Source: Candidatus Obscuribacterales bacterium (GTDB taxonomy: Bacteria > Cyanobacteriota > Vampirovibrionia > Obscuribacterales > Obscuribacteraceae). Taken from it: a stretch of 49,394 nucleotides of DNA. The number at the start of each line of letters is the position of its first letter. The stretch's first letter is position 1. The stretch spans positions 1 through 49,394 of the forward strand of contig JAIETE010000124.1 of NCBI GenBank assembly GCA_019745505.1, given 5' to 3'. The notes under the pieces were generated by a model that saw nothing but the letters and a program-made list of their open reading frames with translations, searched no databases and was not told where the DNA came from. Positions 36,090-44,567 of this stretch are shown here, one piece after another. A program made the position numbers and the translations under genes.

Positions 36090-36320
36090 TCAGTCTGTGA
36101 CTTCTTCCAATTCCAGAATCTGTTTGGCGATGGATTTGGAGCTTTGTGCGGTCATCGAGCAATACATAAATATGCCGCCCAGAATAAAGGCGACGCTCGA
36201 GAACAATAGCGCAAACTCAGCCACATTTGCGGTTGGGTGGTCCAATGGCATGATATGCGAGGCAATCATAGCGAGGACGATTCCCGTGAGGATGGGTATC
36301 ACAGCTTTCTCTTCTTGCAT
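36090..36320 (-). CDS. Small two-helix membrane protein
   Basis: 76 residues from ATG 36320, with GGAG nine bases upstream. Two hydrophobic segments: about 6-24 (AVIPILTGIVLAMIASHIM) and about 33-55 (AEFALLFSSVAFILGGIFMYC). The C-terminus is polar and acidic (LELEEVTD). No family is recognised. A strong hairpin sits directly before the ribosome-binding site. Confidence 0.65.
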   Translation of the reverse strand: MQEEKAVIPILTGIVLAMIASHIMPLDHPTANVAEFALLFSSVAFILGGIFMYCSMTAQSSKSIAKQILELEEVTD

Positions 36321-36334
36321 GCAGTCTTTCTCCA

Positions 36335-36355
36335 GTTGCCCAGGGGGTGGGCAAC
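36335..36355 (-). promoter_or_regulatory. Hairpin next to the ribosome-binding site of the small membrane protein
   Basis: GTTGCCCA and TGGGCAAC are perfect 8-base complements around a 5-base loop. On the reverse strand the stem ends one base before the GGAG ribosome-binding site of the 36320 start. It could control translation or protect the transcript end. Confidence 0.45.
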
Positions 36356-37021
36356 CTTATACGGCAAGTTAGTTATCTGGAGGATGAAGTGCACTCAAAA
36401 ATTGCGTGCAGATATGCCACATCTGCTAACAATGAGCGCGGAAGTAGGTTTGCGAAGGAGTTTCCCTTATATGCCGAGTATAGTCTTCTGTGATCCAATG
36501 TCAATATGAGGAAGTTAATGAAAGGAAGCCTGGAATTGCCCACAGAGCTTGGGTTTTACTTTCTGATTTGAGTCTTACCTTTCAAAAATAGGAACGTTTG
36601 CAGTGGGATTTTCCGCATTCGAGTGACTGAGTTGCAGGCAACAAGCGGGTTTTGATTGGCAAGTTTTTTTCGTTTAAACCTTTCGTCCTGCTTCGCCTCG
36701 GCGGGCCGGGCGGTGTCAGGATTCGCATGAAATGATGGTTGAAAATCTCTAAGCTTTGGTCGCCGTGCTCTTTATTGAATCCTGCCTGCGGCCGGCCCGT
36801 CAGGGACCGGATGTTGGTACTATATATGGTGCGCAGCTCCTCCGCCCCACTGAGTCCGGTGCAGGCGACCATTCTGTGGCTTCATGCCGAAACTTGTCAG
36901 CGTGGCGTTACTATTCCGGGTAGTGTCCAGCACCGTTTATCCGCCGGAAAATAGGGGCATTTGAACTAGGAGCCCAATGGCCCGTTTTTAGATTCAGATG
37001 CAGCTATGAGGTGAGAAGGCG
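36356..37021. other. Long intergenic region
   Basis: About 670 bases between the small membrane gene and the DHH phosphoesterase gene. Short open frames on both strands (for example 36582-36872 on the reverse) have no ribosome-binding site or family resemblance. AAGG close to 37022 is the ribosome-binding site of the next gene. I see no named RNA motif. Confidence 0.4.
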
Positions 37022-37966
37022 ATGACAACGGTCAAAGAAGGCACTAAATACAGGTTGGTGACCCGAAGCGACTTTGATGGACTGGTATGTGCCGTTCTGT
37101 TGAAGCATCTGGACATGATTGACGATATCAAGTTCGTGCACCCCAAGGACATGCAGGACGGGAAAGTCGACATAACCTCTCGCGATATAACTACCAATTT
37201 GCCGTACGTCGATGGGGTTCATCTGTCATTCGACCACCATTTGAGCGAAACCATTCGTAATAAGGATCAGAAAGACAATCACATTATCGATCCGGATGCG
37301 ATGTCTGCGGCACGTGTCGTCTACGACCATTTCGGCGGAGCCAAGACATTTCCGGCGCGCTGGAATGACATGATGATGGAAGTCGATAAGGCTGATGCGG
37401 CGCAGTTCACAAAGGAAGAAATTCTCAATCCTAAGGGATGGGTTTTGCTGAACTATTTGATGGACCCGCGCACAGGCCTGGGTCGCTTTAGAGAATTTCG
37501 CATTTCGAACTACAACTTGATGATGGACCTCATCGACTACTGCAAAGATCACGACATCGACGAAATCATGAAGATGCCTGATGTGGTCGAACGCGTTGAG
37601 CTCTACAACGAGCAAGCCGAGAAATTCAAAGAACAGGTCAAGAGAGTTGCCAAAATCCACAAGAATTTGATCGTTCTGCACTTGAAGAACGAGGATCCGA
37701 TTCACGCCGGCAATCGCTTCATGATTTATGCCATGTATCCTGAAATCAATATTTCGATTCACGAGATGTGGGGCTTAAAGCAGCAAAACACAGTCTTTGC
37801 GATTGGACATTCGATCGTCAACCGTACATCGAAAACAAATGTTGGTGAGCTTTGCCTCAAGTACAACGGCGGTGGTCATGAAAAGGCCGGCACCTGCCAG
37901 ATTGAAAACGAAAAGGCTGATAGTGTGCTGAAAGAGCTGATTGAGAAAATAACCGCAGACGGATAA
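37022..37966 (+). CDS. DHH-family phosphoesterase
   Basis: 314 residues. The N-terminal DHH domain has the metal motif TRSDFDGL (15-21) and FDHH (70-73). The C-terminal DHHA1-like part has YNGGGHEKAGTCQ (about 282-294), where GGGH binds phosphate-bearing substrate. The family includes exopolyphosphatases, pyrophosphatases, nanoRNases and cyclic-dinucleotide phosphodiesterases. No transmembrane, PAS or GGDEF part is attached, so it is not GdpP-type. GAGAAGG precedes the ATG. It stands alone with its own strong terminator. The substrate cannot be told from sequence; polyphosphate, pAp or short RNA are options. Confidence 0.9.
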   Translation: MTTVKEGTKYRLVTRSDFDGLVCAVLLKHLDMIDDIKFVHPKDMQDGKVDITSRDITTNLPYVDGVHLSFDHHLSETIRNKDQKDNHIIDPDAMSAARVVYDHFGGAKTFPARWNDMMMEVDKADAAQFTKEEILNPKGWVLLNYLMDPRTGLGRFREFRISNYNLMMDLIDYCKDHDIDEIMKMPDVVERVELYNEQAEKFKEQVKRVAKIHKNLIVLHLKNEDPIHAGNRFMIYAMYPEINISIHEMWGLKQQNTVFAIGHSIVNRTSKTNVGELCLKYNGGGHEKAGTCQIENEKADSVLKELIEKITADG

Positions 37967-38010
37967 AGCCGGCTGCAGGAATTGTTTCGCCTGATTCAGC
38001 CAGAGAATTC

Positions 38011-38046
38011 AAAACTCGCGTTCTAAGCAAGGACGCGAGTTTTTTT
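38011..38046 (+). terminator. Strong intrinsic terminator
   Basis: ACTCGCGTTC pairs with GGACGCGAGT around a 7-base loop, followed by seven T, with four A before the stem. It ends the DHH phosphoesterase transcript. The A run on the other side could also let it act for the convergent gene. Confidence 0.9.
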
Positions 38047-38074
38047 GATGTGTGATTGCAGGTCTGGCAATATT

Positions 38075-38794
38075 CTAGAAGCGGCGGCCGGGCAATGAGA
38101 TACCTGGCAGTCCGATCCCGCCCACTCCGGGCACACCGATATTCATCCCCGGATTGTACATGCCGGCATTGCCGTATCCGTAGCCCGGAACGAATCCCGG
38201 TGCCCCTATGAAGCCATTGTTGAGCGGCACCATGGGATTGATCATGACAGAGCTGTTCGGCATGCCGTATAGCGGTGTGATTGTGCTTCTGTTGTATCCG
38301 TATGTGGTCGGATACATCGGATATCCACCCCCAAGGTTGATTCCGCCTGCTCTGCCGAGATTTATATTGATGCCGCCCGGACTATAACCGCCATATGGCA
38401 CCATCCCTGGTGTGAAATATGGATTGATGCCGCCCACATACGGCTGTGCCACACCGGGGTAGTATCCGCCTGGTTGAATCACATACTCGTTGGAAATTTC
38501 CAATTGCGAGCCCTGAGTCATCACCGGGGCGCTGTCGTTTTTCAGGGGAACGATGCGCCCGTCTTCAGTGAGAGGCACGCCGACATTAGCAGCTTGTCCG
38601 GGCGTAATTTTTGCCGGTCGCTTCGGCTGTTTGGGAGTGGTTTCTTCCATAAACCAGTCGTCGTCATCGCCATCAATGGTCTTCAAAGGAGACTTGAAAG
38701 GCGGCGGATCGCTTTGCGCGTAGACCGGCGGCAGTACAATCATCGCGGCAGTGGCGGCAATGAGAATATTGGAGAATAGTCTTGATGTTTTCAT
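38075..38794 (-). CDS. Secreted Gly/Pro/Tyr-rich protein
   Basis: 239 residues. A signal peptide (about 1-26, IAATAAMIVLPPVYAQ) is followed by an acidic and basic stretch (DGDDDDWFMEE, then KQPKRPAK). Residues 105-239 are low-complexity Gly/Pro/Tyr/Asn (PGGYYPGVAQPYVGGINPY and similar). Such regions suggest an extracellular matrix, coat or adhesive role. There is no enzyme motif. GTGGAA lies a few bases before the ATG. Confidence 0.8.
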   Translation of the reverse strand: MKTSRLFSNILIAATAAMIVLPPVYAQSDPPPFKSPLKTIDGDDDDWFMEETTPKQPKRPAKITPGQAANVGVPLTEDGRIVPLKNDSAPVMTQGSQLEISNEYVIQPGGYYPGVAQPYVGGINPYFTPGMVPYGGYSPGGININLGRAGGINLGGGYPMYPTTYGYNRSTITPLYGMPNSSVMINPMVPLNNGFIGAPGFVPGYGYGNAGMYNPGMNIGVPGVGGIGLPGISLPGRRF

Positions 38795-39149
38795 GATTCC
38801 ACTCTATCGCGTCTGGGAGTTGTTTGTCACTGATGCTTCTACAACCGACCGCCGGTTGCTTTTTAGGCGCAAAACCAATCAATTACAAGGTTTTGTTAAG
38901 GATGGGCGCGACGGCAGAAGATAAGTTGCCTGTCTATGAGGTCCTCATGTTGTACAAACGCAGGAAGTGTAATGCAGTGCGCTCATGCAACAAGAGAAGG
39001 CGATTGACGATGAACTGGGCGAACTGAAAATGCTTGCCGAAGACTGAGTTTTACGGCGATCTGATCTCCTTATTAGATAAAGCTTCTCTCTTAATCCATT
39101 TATGATGGGCTTTCAGGCCGGATACTGTGCTTCCTGAAGCACGCGGAAC

Positions 39150-39183
39150 CGGGCTGGCGCCCGTTATCCCCCGGTGGGGGATA
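39150..39183 (+). promoter_or_regulatory. Tandem hairpins in the leader of the cysteine desulfurase gene
   Basis: CGGGC/GCCCG (39150-39163) is followed one base later by a perfect hairpin, TATCCCCC with GGGGGATA around GGT (39165-39183). They lie 60-95 bases before the ATG at 39245. A structured leader before a sulfur-metabolism gene could be a riboswitch or attenuator. It does not match a riboswitch class I know. The rest of 38795-39244, between divergent genes, shows nothing I can name. Confidence 0.4.
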
Positions 39184-39244
39184 CCTGCTTAAAGAACCAA
39201 AGCAAAACGATAACCGTTTTCATTTTCGTGTTAGTCTTGAGAAC

Positions 39245-40423
39245 ATGGACAATCTGACCAAGCAGGCATTTGCCGCCAATTGCATCTATCTGGACAATGC
39301 AGCCACTACTGCAGTAGACCGTCGCGTACTCGATGCGATGTACGGGGTCATGGCTCAGGGACATATAGGCAACCCTCATGCGCGTCACCATGTTTTCGGC
39401 GCGGCTGCTCACAATAGCGTCGAGACCGCGAGATGCGGGGTCGCTGAATCCATCAGTGCTCAACCCGGCGAGATTGTCTTCACTTCCGGAGCTACCGAAG
39501 CCAATAATTTGGCGATCAAGGGTATCGCCTCTTATCTGAAGTCCGAAGGTAAGACTCATCTGATAACTTCCGCCGTCGAGCATGCAAGTGTGCTTGAGCC
39601 TTTGCGCGAATTGGAAGCACAAGGATTTGAGCTGACTATTCTGGGTGTCAAGCCGTGCGGAATGATTGAAGCCGATATGATTGAGCGCGCTCTGCGTCCG
39701 GATACCGGTCTGGTTTGCGTGCAGGCGGTAAACAACGAAGTGGGAGTGATTCAGCCGGTTGAAGAAATCAGTGAGATGCTGCAAGGGCGTGACATTCTCT
39801 TGCACTGCGATGCCGCGCAAGCGCTTGGAAAAACGGACTTTGATGTCTCCAACCGAGTGGACTTCGCCAGCTTATCCGCGCATAAAGTTTATGGTCCACA
39901 GGGAATCGGCGCTCTGTTTGTGCGCAGCGACAAGCGGCAGCTTCTCTCCGCCGTCAGCAAGGGCGGCGGGCAGGAATCCGGTTTGCGATCCGGTACTTTG
40001 CCGACGGCTCTTTGCGTTGGGTTTGGCAAGGCTTGTTCGCTTCTGGAGGATGATAGCCGCCATCTGCGCGGTTTGCGTTGGTCCTTTCTGAATCGAATCA
40101 GTTGCCTGAAGCCAGTTATCTACGGACATTCTCATCCTGAATGGAATGTGCCCGGCATTCTCAACATTCGCTTCAAAGGTATTGAGACGGAGAGTTTGAT
40201 CATGGCGCTGCCCGATCTCGCATTCGGTGTGGGAGCGGCTTGCAGCAGCGCCGGTGCAAAGCTTTCCCATGTTGTGCGTGCCACTACCGGTAGTGAGCAA
40301 GCCGCTCGCGAAAGTCTGCGCATCTCTTTCGGTCGTTTTACAACACATCAGGAAATTCGCAGGGCTGCAGATTTGATAATCGAAGCTGTGGAAGACATAA
40401 GAGAACTTCAAGGAGTCGCGTAG
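39245..40423 (+). CDS. Cysteine desulfurase (NifS/IscS type)
   Basis: 392 residues, class V aminotransferase fold. It opens with IYLDNAATTAVD. Other motifs are TSGATEANNLAIKG, HASVLEP, the PLP lysine in SLSAHKVYGPQG (Lys214), RSGTLPT, and the active-site Cys333 in GVGAACSSAGAKL. It releases sulfur from cysteine as enzyme-bound persulfide, giving alanine. IscS-like enzymes feed Fe-S assembly, tRNA thiolation or sulfuration of molybdenum cofactor. It is the first of four genes without spacing: its stop TAG is directly followed by the ATG of the ATPase gene. A xanthine-dehydrogenase-type enzyme, which needs a sulfurated cofactor, is encoded 5 kb downstream. Confidence 0.94.
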   Translation: MDNLTKQAFAANCIYLDNAATTAVDRRVLDAMYGVMAQGHIGNPHARHHVFGAAAHNSVETARCGVAESISAQPGEIVFTSGATEANNLAIKGIASYLKSEGKTHLITSAVEHASVLEPLRELEAQGFELTILGVKPCGMIEADMIERALRPDTGLVCVQAVNNEVGVIQPVEEISEMLQGRDILLHCDAAQALGKTDFDVSNRVDFASLSAHKVYGPQGIGALFVRSDKRQLLSAVSKGGGQESGLRSGTLPTALCVGFGKACSLLEDDSRHLRGLRWSFLNRISCLKPVIYGHSHPEWNVPGILNIRFKGIETESLIMALPDLAFGVGAACSSAGAKLSHVVRATTGSEQAARESLRISFGRFTTHQEIRRAADLIIEAVEDIRELQGVA

Positions 40424-41404
40424 ATGAAGATCGCGTTCGTTGGTAAAGGCGGGTCGGGCAAGAGTACGCTTTCGTCACTATTTATTCGCTACCTGCAACA
40501 GGTGCGCAAGCGCAATGTGCTGGCGATCGATGCTGATTTGAATATGAATCTGGCCGGGTTGCTCGGAGTCAAAGTCGATGAAAAGACGCTGATGGCGAGC
40601 CCTGACGTGGCACAGGCGATTCGTTCGTTTCTCAGAGGAGACAACAAGCGAATCAGTGAGGTCTCTAAGTTTTTGCCGACCACCCCGCCCGGTGCCGGTT
40701 CCAATCTCGTGCGCTCGGCTGATGAACCAGGATTGAAGCCTTTTGCCGTTGCCGTTTCGCAGTCGCCTGTTGTGAATTTGCTTACTGTCGGTTCTTACGA
40801 CAAAGACGGTATCGGGCAGACTTGCTATCACTCGCACTTGTTCGTTGCGGAGAATATTCTCTCGCACACAGTCACTTCGCCGGACTTCACAATAGTCTGC
40901 GATATGGTCGCCGGCACTGATGCCTTTGCTTATTCGATGCATCTGCAGTTTGACGCGATTGTATTGATAGCGGAGCCGACGCCCGAGTCGACCGAAGTGT
41001 GCAAGCTCTATCTCGATCTGGCCCGTCAGTCGGGTGTAGACCAGCTTATTCATTTGGTCGGCAATAAAGTAGAGGACGGCGACGACATTGAGTTCATCAG
41101 CAAGATTGTTGATAAGAAATTGCTCGTCTCGGTGCCGTCCATGCCGAAGCTGAAGAAGGCGCGTCAACGCGGCGAGATCGTGGGAGGGGAGCTTCTCGAT
41201 CCGGCCCTTACGCAGATCATGCGCATGATTGAAAATCAAGCACAGATGCCGTCGATAAGTCCCGCGCACCGTCTCGAGATGCTGCACAAACTGCATTTGA
41301 AGTTGAACGATAAGCAGTGGGTTCAACTCGGCTATGGCGATGTCGCCGATCAAATAGATCCGGACTTTCAATATCTTCCTCGCTTTGCGGGTGCTGTTTC
41401 ATGA
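40424..41404 (+). CDS. CooC-like MinD/ParA-family P-loop ATPase
   Basis: 326 residues. The N-terminus has the deviant Walker A motif GKGGSGKST (7-15) and AIDADLNMNLAGLLG, which is the SIMIBI/MinD class. The central FTIVCDMVAGTDAFAYSM and VLIAEPTPESTEV resemble CooC, which loads nickel into carbon monoxide dehydrogenase. Relatives serve other metal or cofactor insertions. The usual C-terminal membrane helix of MinD is absent. It follows the desulfurase with zero spacing, and its stop overlaps the decarboxylase start (ATGA). A nickel enzyme is not visible in the window. Confidence 0.88.
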   Translation: MKIAFVGKGGSGKSTLSSLFIRYLQQVRKRNVLAIDADLNMNLAGLLGVKVDEKTLMASPDVAQAIRSFLRGDNKRISEVSKFLPTTPPGAGSNLVRSADEPGLKPFAVAVSQSPVVNLLTVGSYDKDGIGQTCYHSHLFVAENILSHTVTSPDFTIVCDMVAGTDAFAYSMHLQFDAIVLIAEPTPESTEVCKLYLDLARQSGVDQLIHLVGNKVEDGDDIEFISKIVDKKLLVSVPSMPKLKKARQRGEIVGGELLDPALTQIMRMIENQAQMPSISPAHRLEMLHKLHLKLNDKQWVQLGYGDVADQIDPDFQYLPRFAGAVS

Positions 41405-42981
41405 GCAAGGTGGAAACGAGAGATGAGACAGTAAAGGCCAAACCCGATCAGTGTTTGGCTGATGATATGCAATTGGCTGCCAGCGCGGCTTCCGGCTCGA
41501 ATGAAATGGCCGTCAACCGGGCACGCCCCAGGGTGACGGCGGCTATGCACCCGGCAATCCAGCGGTTTCTCCAGGATGAAAGGCTGGTGATTTCGCTGGT
41601 GGATGGACTCGGCTCGCCGCTCAATGTCATTTTTCCGCGGCACATCGAAGAGACGATCGAGCGTTTTGAGCGGGTCTATAAAGAACGTCAGTTGCAAGGG
41701 ACGATTTACTATACGTCGAAGCCGAATAAGTCGCAGGCGCTGAAGCGGCAAGCGTCCACCACGAAAGTCGGCTTGGATGTCTCCTCTGCCGGAGAACTGA
41801 AGAGCGCTTTATCCAGTGGTTTTCATCCGGAGCGAATCGAGGCGACCGGACCAAAGAATATCGACTATCTCTCTCTTGCCATTCAGCAGAATGTTCTTAT
41901 TAATGTAGACAATTTCACCGAATTGAAGCAAATCGCTCAGATGAGCGAATATTCGCCGCGGGGGACGAAACCACGTGTGCTGGTGCGCCTCGAAGGTTTT
42001 GAGCCCGGCAGAGTGAAATTCACTGCGCAGGACAGTGCTTTTGGAATACCGGTAAAAGACGCGCCGTCGATTATCGATTTTCTTGTCGAAAACAAAGACA
42101 AGATCGATTTTCATGGGTTCTCTTTTCACTTCAACGCCGGGGATTACATTCGGCGTCCTCCGGCAATCGAAGCTTGTCTGCAGCTTACTTTCAGGTGTAT
42201 GGAGCTGGGTTTGAGCCCTCGCGCGATCGATATCGGCGGCGGTTATCGAATTCGATATGCAGCCGATCAAGACCAGTGGAATACATACGTTGAAGAGTTG
42301 AAATCATCGGTGCTCGGCAATCGCGACTCTCTGACGTGGAACGATTCGGGCTTGGGATATCATCGCGAAGACGGCGTATTGAAGGGTGCACCCAATTTTA
42401 TGGAGCACTATCACAAGAACGACGGGCATGAAGATTTTGCCTCTGTTATCGATACGCCCCTTCCTGCCTTTGATGGATATTCGACGGCTAGAATAGTTTC
42501 GGACAATATGTTCGAGCTGTATATAGAGCCCGGTCGGGCGCTCTTGGATCAATGCGGCATCACTCTTTCGCATGTCAATTTCGATAAGCTGTCGATTCTC
42601 GGTCAACAGCTCTCTGTTCTGGACATGAATCGCACAAATCTCAATTCTACTCAATTGAAGTTGATGACCGATCCGGTTGTGATTTATCGAAACGCCGATA
42701 GAAAGCCTGCTGACAAAGGGGTCATGTATGTAGGTAATTTGTGTTTGACGCATGACATGATTCAGTATCACAAGACATTCCCCGATTTTGTTCCGCAAAC
42801 GGGAGATGTTGTTGCGTTCATCAACACTGCGGCATATCAAATGGATTTTGCAGAGACCCATGTTTTGGAGCAATCGATTGCCAGGAAAGTTGCGGTCGTC
42901 GAAGCTGAGAAAGGCGTGTTTCGCTGGTTTCTCGATGAGCTGTACAATCCACTGGCGATCGAGGAGGGTATCAAGCCATGA
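41401..42981 (+). CDS. Fold-III PLP decarboxylase (DapDC/ODC family)
   Basis: 526 residues from ATG 41401, which overlaps the previous stop. After a 60-residue leader, the alanine-racemase-like barrel carries the PLP lysine in YYTSKPNKS (Lys107), SSAGELKSAL, FSFHFNAG, IDIGGGYRI and the phosphate/PLP motif ELYIEPGRALLDQCG. The C-terminal beta domain ends with MDFAETH. Family members decarboxylate diaminopimelate, ornithine, lysine, arginine or, in siderophore pathways, aminoacyl adducts. The substrate here is not clear, and the usual Cys-Asp-Ser of the active site reads LCLTHDM. It is translationally coupled on both sides (ATGA overlaps). Confidence 0.9.
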   Translation: MSKVETRDETVKAKPDQCLADDMQLAASAASGSNEMAVNRARPRVTAAMHPAIQRFLQDERLVISLVDGLGSPLNVIFPRHIEETIERFERVYKERQLQGTIYYTSKPNKSQALKRQASTTKVGLDVSSAGELKSALSSGFHPERIEATGPKNIDYLSLAIQQNVLINVDNFTELKQIAQMSEYSPRGTKPRVLVRLEGFEPGRVKFTAQDSAFGIPVKDAPSIIDFLVENKDKIDFHGFSFHFNAGDYIRRPPAIEACLQLTFRCMELGLSPRAIDIGGGYRIRYAADQDQWNTYVEELKSSVLGNRDSLTWNDSGLGYHREDGVLKGAPNFMEHYHKNDGHEDFASVIDTPLPAFDGYSTARIVSDNMFELYIEPGRALLDQCGITLSHVNFDKLSILGQQLSVLDMNRTNLNSTQLKLMTDPVVIYRNADRKPADKGVMYVGNLCLTHDMIQYHKTFPDFVPQTGDVVAFINTAAYQMDFAETHVLEQSIARKVAVVEAEKGVFRWFLDELYNPLAIEEGIKP

Positions 42982-44300
42982 AATACGAACAGATTACGGA
43001 TTTGATCGGCAATACGCCGCTTCTCAAAATTCCGCGGCAAGTTCATGGACTGAAAAATATCGATCTGTACGCGAAAATGGAGATGATGAATCCATTTGGG
43101 TCGGTAAAAGACCGCATTGCCTGGGGCATAATCAAAGACGACATTGAAGAGATTCAGGCCAAAGGCAAAACCATCTACGAAAATTCCAGCGGCAACACAG
43201 CCAAGGCACTGCAAGTAATTGCGAATATGCATGGCGTGAAGACGCGTTTGATCACCTATCTAGCGAAAGTTGACGGGGTCAAGGATATTGTCAGGATGCT
43301 CGGTGCTGAAATCGAAGAAGTGCTTGGCGGCAGTGAATGTTTCGATCCCAACGATCCTAATGACCCGCAATTTTTGATTGCGAAAATGGTGAAAGACAAT
43401 CCCGAGAAAAACTATTTCCCATCCCAGTTTACGAATCCCAAGAATCCCGATGTTCACTATCAGACAACCGGCAAAGAAATCGCTGATGATCTAAAGCAGG
43501 TGGACTTCTTCTTTGGTGGCTTGGGCACCAGCGGATCGACTCTGGGTGCGGCTAGGCGCATTCGAGACGAGGGCAATCCGAATCTCGTTTCGGTAGGCGT
43601 TTGCGCCAGCAAGAACGATTTCATCCCTGGCATTCGCAGTCTCGATCAAATGTGGGAGTCGGGTCTGTTTGTCAAAGAGAATTACAACGACTTCGTCTAT
43701 GTAGACTCGGGAGAGTCGGTGGACGCGATGATGGACTTGATTCGGGGGGCCGGGCTTTTGTGCGGACCGACGAGCGGCGCTAGCTATCTCGGTGCGATTC
43801 GCTATCTCAAGAAAGTCGATGAAGAACTTTCGGAGCGTAAGAATGCAGTCTTCATAGCATGCGATCGCGTGGAGTGGTACACCGATTACATTCGCGAGCG
43901 TCGTCCTCAATTGTTTGGATTGAATATGAAAGCCGGCTCCTTGCGCGCTTTCGAGTTTGATCCAAGCGCCAGCAAAGAGAGATTCGCAGTCAAGGTGGAC
44001 AAGGCGCAAGCCTGGATTGATGACGAAAAACCGCTCATTATCGATGTACGCGGCAATCTCGCCTACAAGATGACGACGATTCCCGATGCGATAAACATTC
44101 CCTGGGAACTGTTTGAGACTATGATCGACGCAGCCGATCCATTTCCTAAAGATCGTCCTTTGCTTCTGGTTTGCCCTGTCGGTGAAAAGACCGCGCGCTA
44201 TGCGGCGTATCTGCAAACTCGCGGCTACCGGGCGTTTAGCCTTGATGGCGGCATTCTGGAGTGGCGCAATGCCAGTTGCAGATTGGTAAAAGTTTCATAG
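42978..44300 (+). CDS. Cysteine synthase-like enzyme fused to a rhodanese domain
   Basis: 440 residues. The N-terminal part (1-310) is a fold-II PLP enzyme of the cysteine synthase/cystathionine beta-synthase family: LIGNTPLLKI, PLP lysine in NPFGSVKDRIA (Lys44), ENSSGNTAKAL, and GLGTSGSTLGAARRI. The C-terminal part (about 330-440) is a rhodanese, IIDVRGNLAYKM then LLVCPVGEKTARYAAYL with Cys399. Together they suggest that sulfur for a C-S or C-N bond is passed as persulfide. Cysteine, 2,3-diaminopropionate-type or other amino-acid products are possible. The ATG overlaps the decarboxylase stop. It is the last gene of the four. Confidence 0.92.
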   Translation: MKYEQITDLIGNTPLLKIPRQVHGLKNIDLYAKMEMMNPFGSVKDRIAWGIIKDDIEEIQAKGKTIYENSSGNTAKALQVIANMHGVKTRLITYLAKVDGVKDIVRMLGAEIEEVLGGSECFDPNDPNDPQFLIAKMVKDNPEKNYFPSQFTNPKNPDVHYQTTGKEIADDLKQVDFFFGGLGTSGSTLGAARRIRDEGNPNLVSVGVCASKNDFIPGIRSLDQMWESGLFVKENYNDFVYVDSGESVDAMMDLIRGAGLLCGPTSGASYLGAIRYLKKVDEELSERKNAVFIACDRVEWYTDYIRERRPQLFGLNMKAGSLRAFEFDPSASKERFAVKVDKAQAWIDDEKPLIIDVRGNLAYKMTTIPDAINIPWELFETMIDAADPFPKDRPLLLVCPVGEKTARYAAYLQTRGYRAFSLDGGILEWRNASCRLVKVS

Positions 44301-44407
44301 ACGAAGACAAGACATGGTTTTGCGCCGCTAAGAACCGCCGGGGCGGCGGCCGTGCATACAGCCAATCATCTGAGCAATCCGATAACGTGTAGTAAACTGT
44401 TAGGTGT

Positions 44408-44432
44408 TTATCAAAGCTAGTTGCTTTGATAA
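44408..44432. promoter_or_regulatory. Perfect 10-base inverted repeat
   Basis: TTATCAAAGC and GCTTTGATAA are perfect complements with a 5-base spacer. It lies about 108 bases after the cassette and 136 bases before the WG-repeat gene. No T run follows, so an operator or mRNA hairpin is likelier than a terminator. The rest of the 267-base gap holds a GC-rich hairpin near 44334 and no gene. Confidence 0.5.
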
Positions 44433-44567
44433 GGGCTAATATGAGTTGTCATTGGTATATCTGAGATCAATTTTCAGTCAAGAGGGACCGAACCCAAAGA
44501 CAAGCGTTTACAGTAAGTATTTCAAGTAAGTCGGAGACCAGGTGTCTCGCAACAGGGTGTATCGAGA

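Noticed and set aside
36582-36872. Reverse-strand open frame of 96 codons in the long gap
   Set aside because: No ribosome-binding site, Arg/Pro-rich shadow-like composition, no motif.
39164-39820. Reverse-strand open frame of 218 codons
   Set aside because: It is antisense to the clearly recognised cysteine desulfurase gene.
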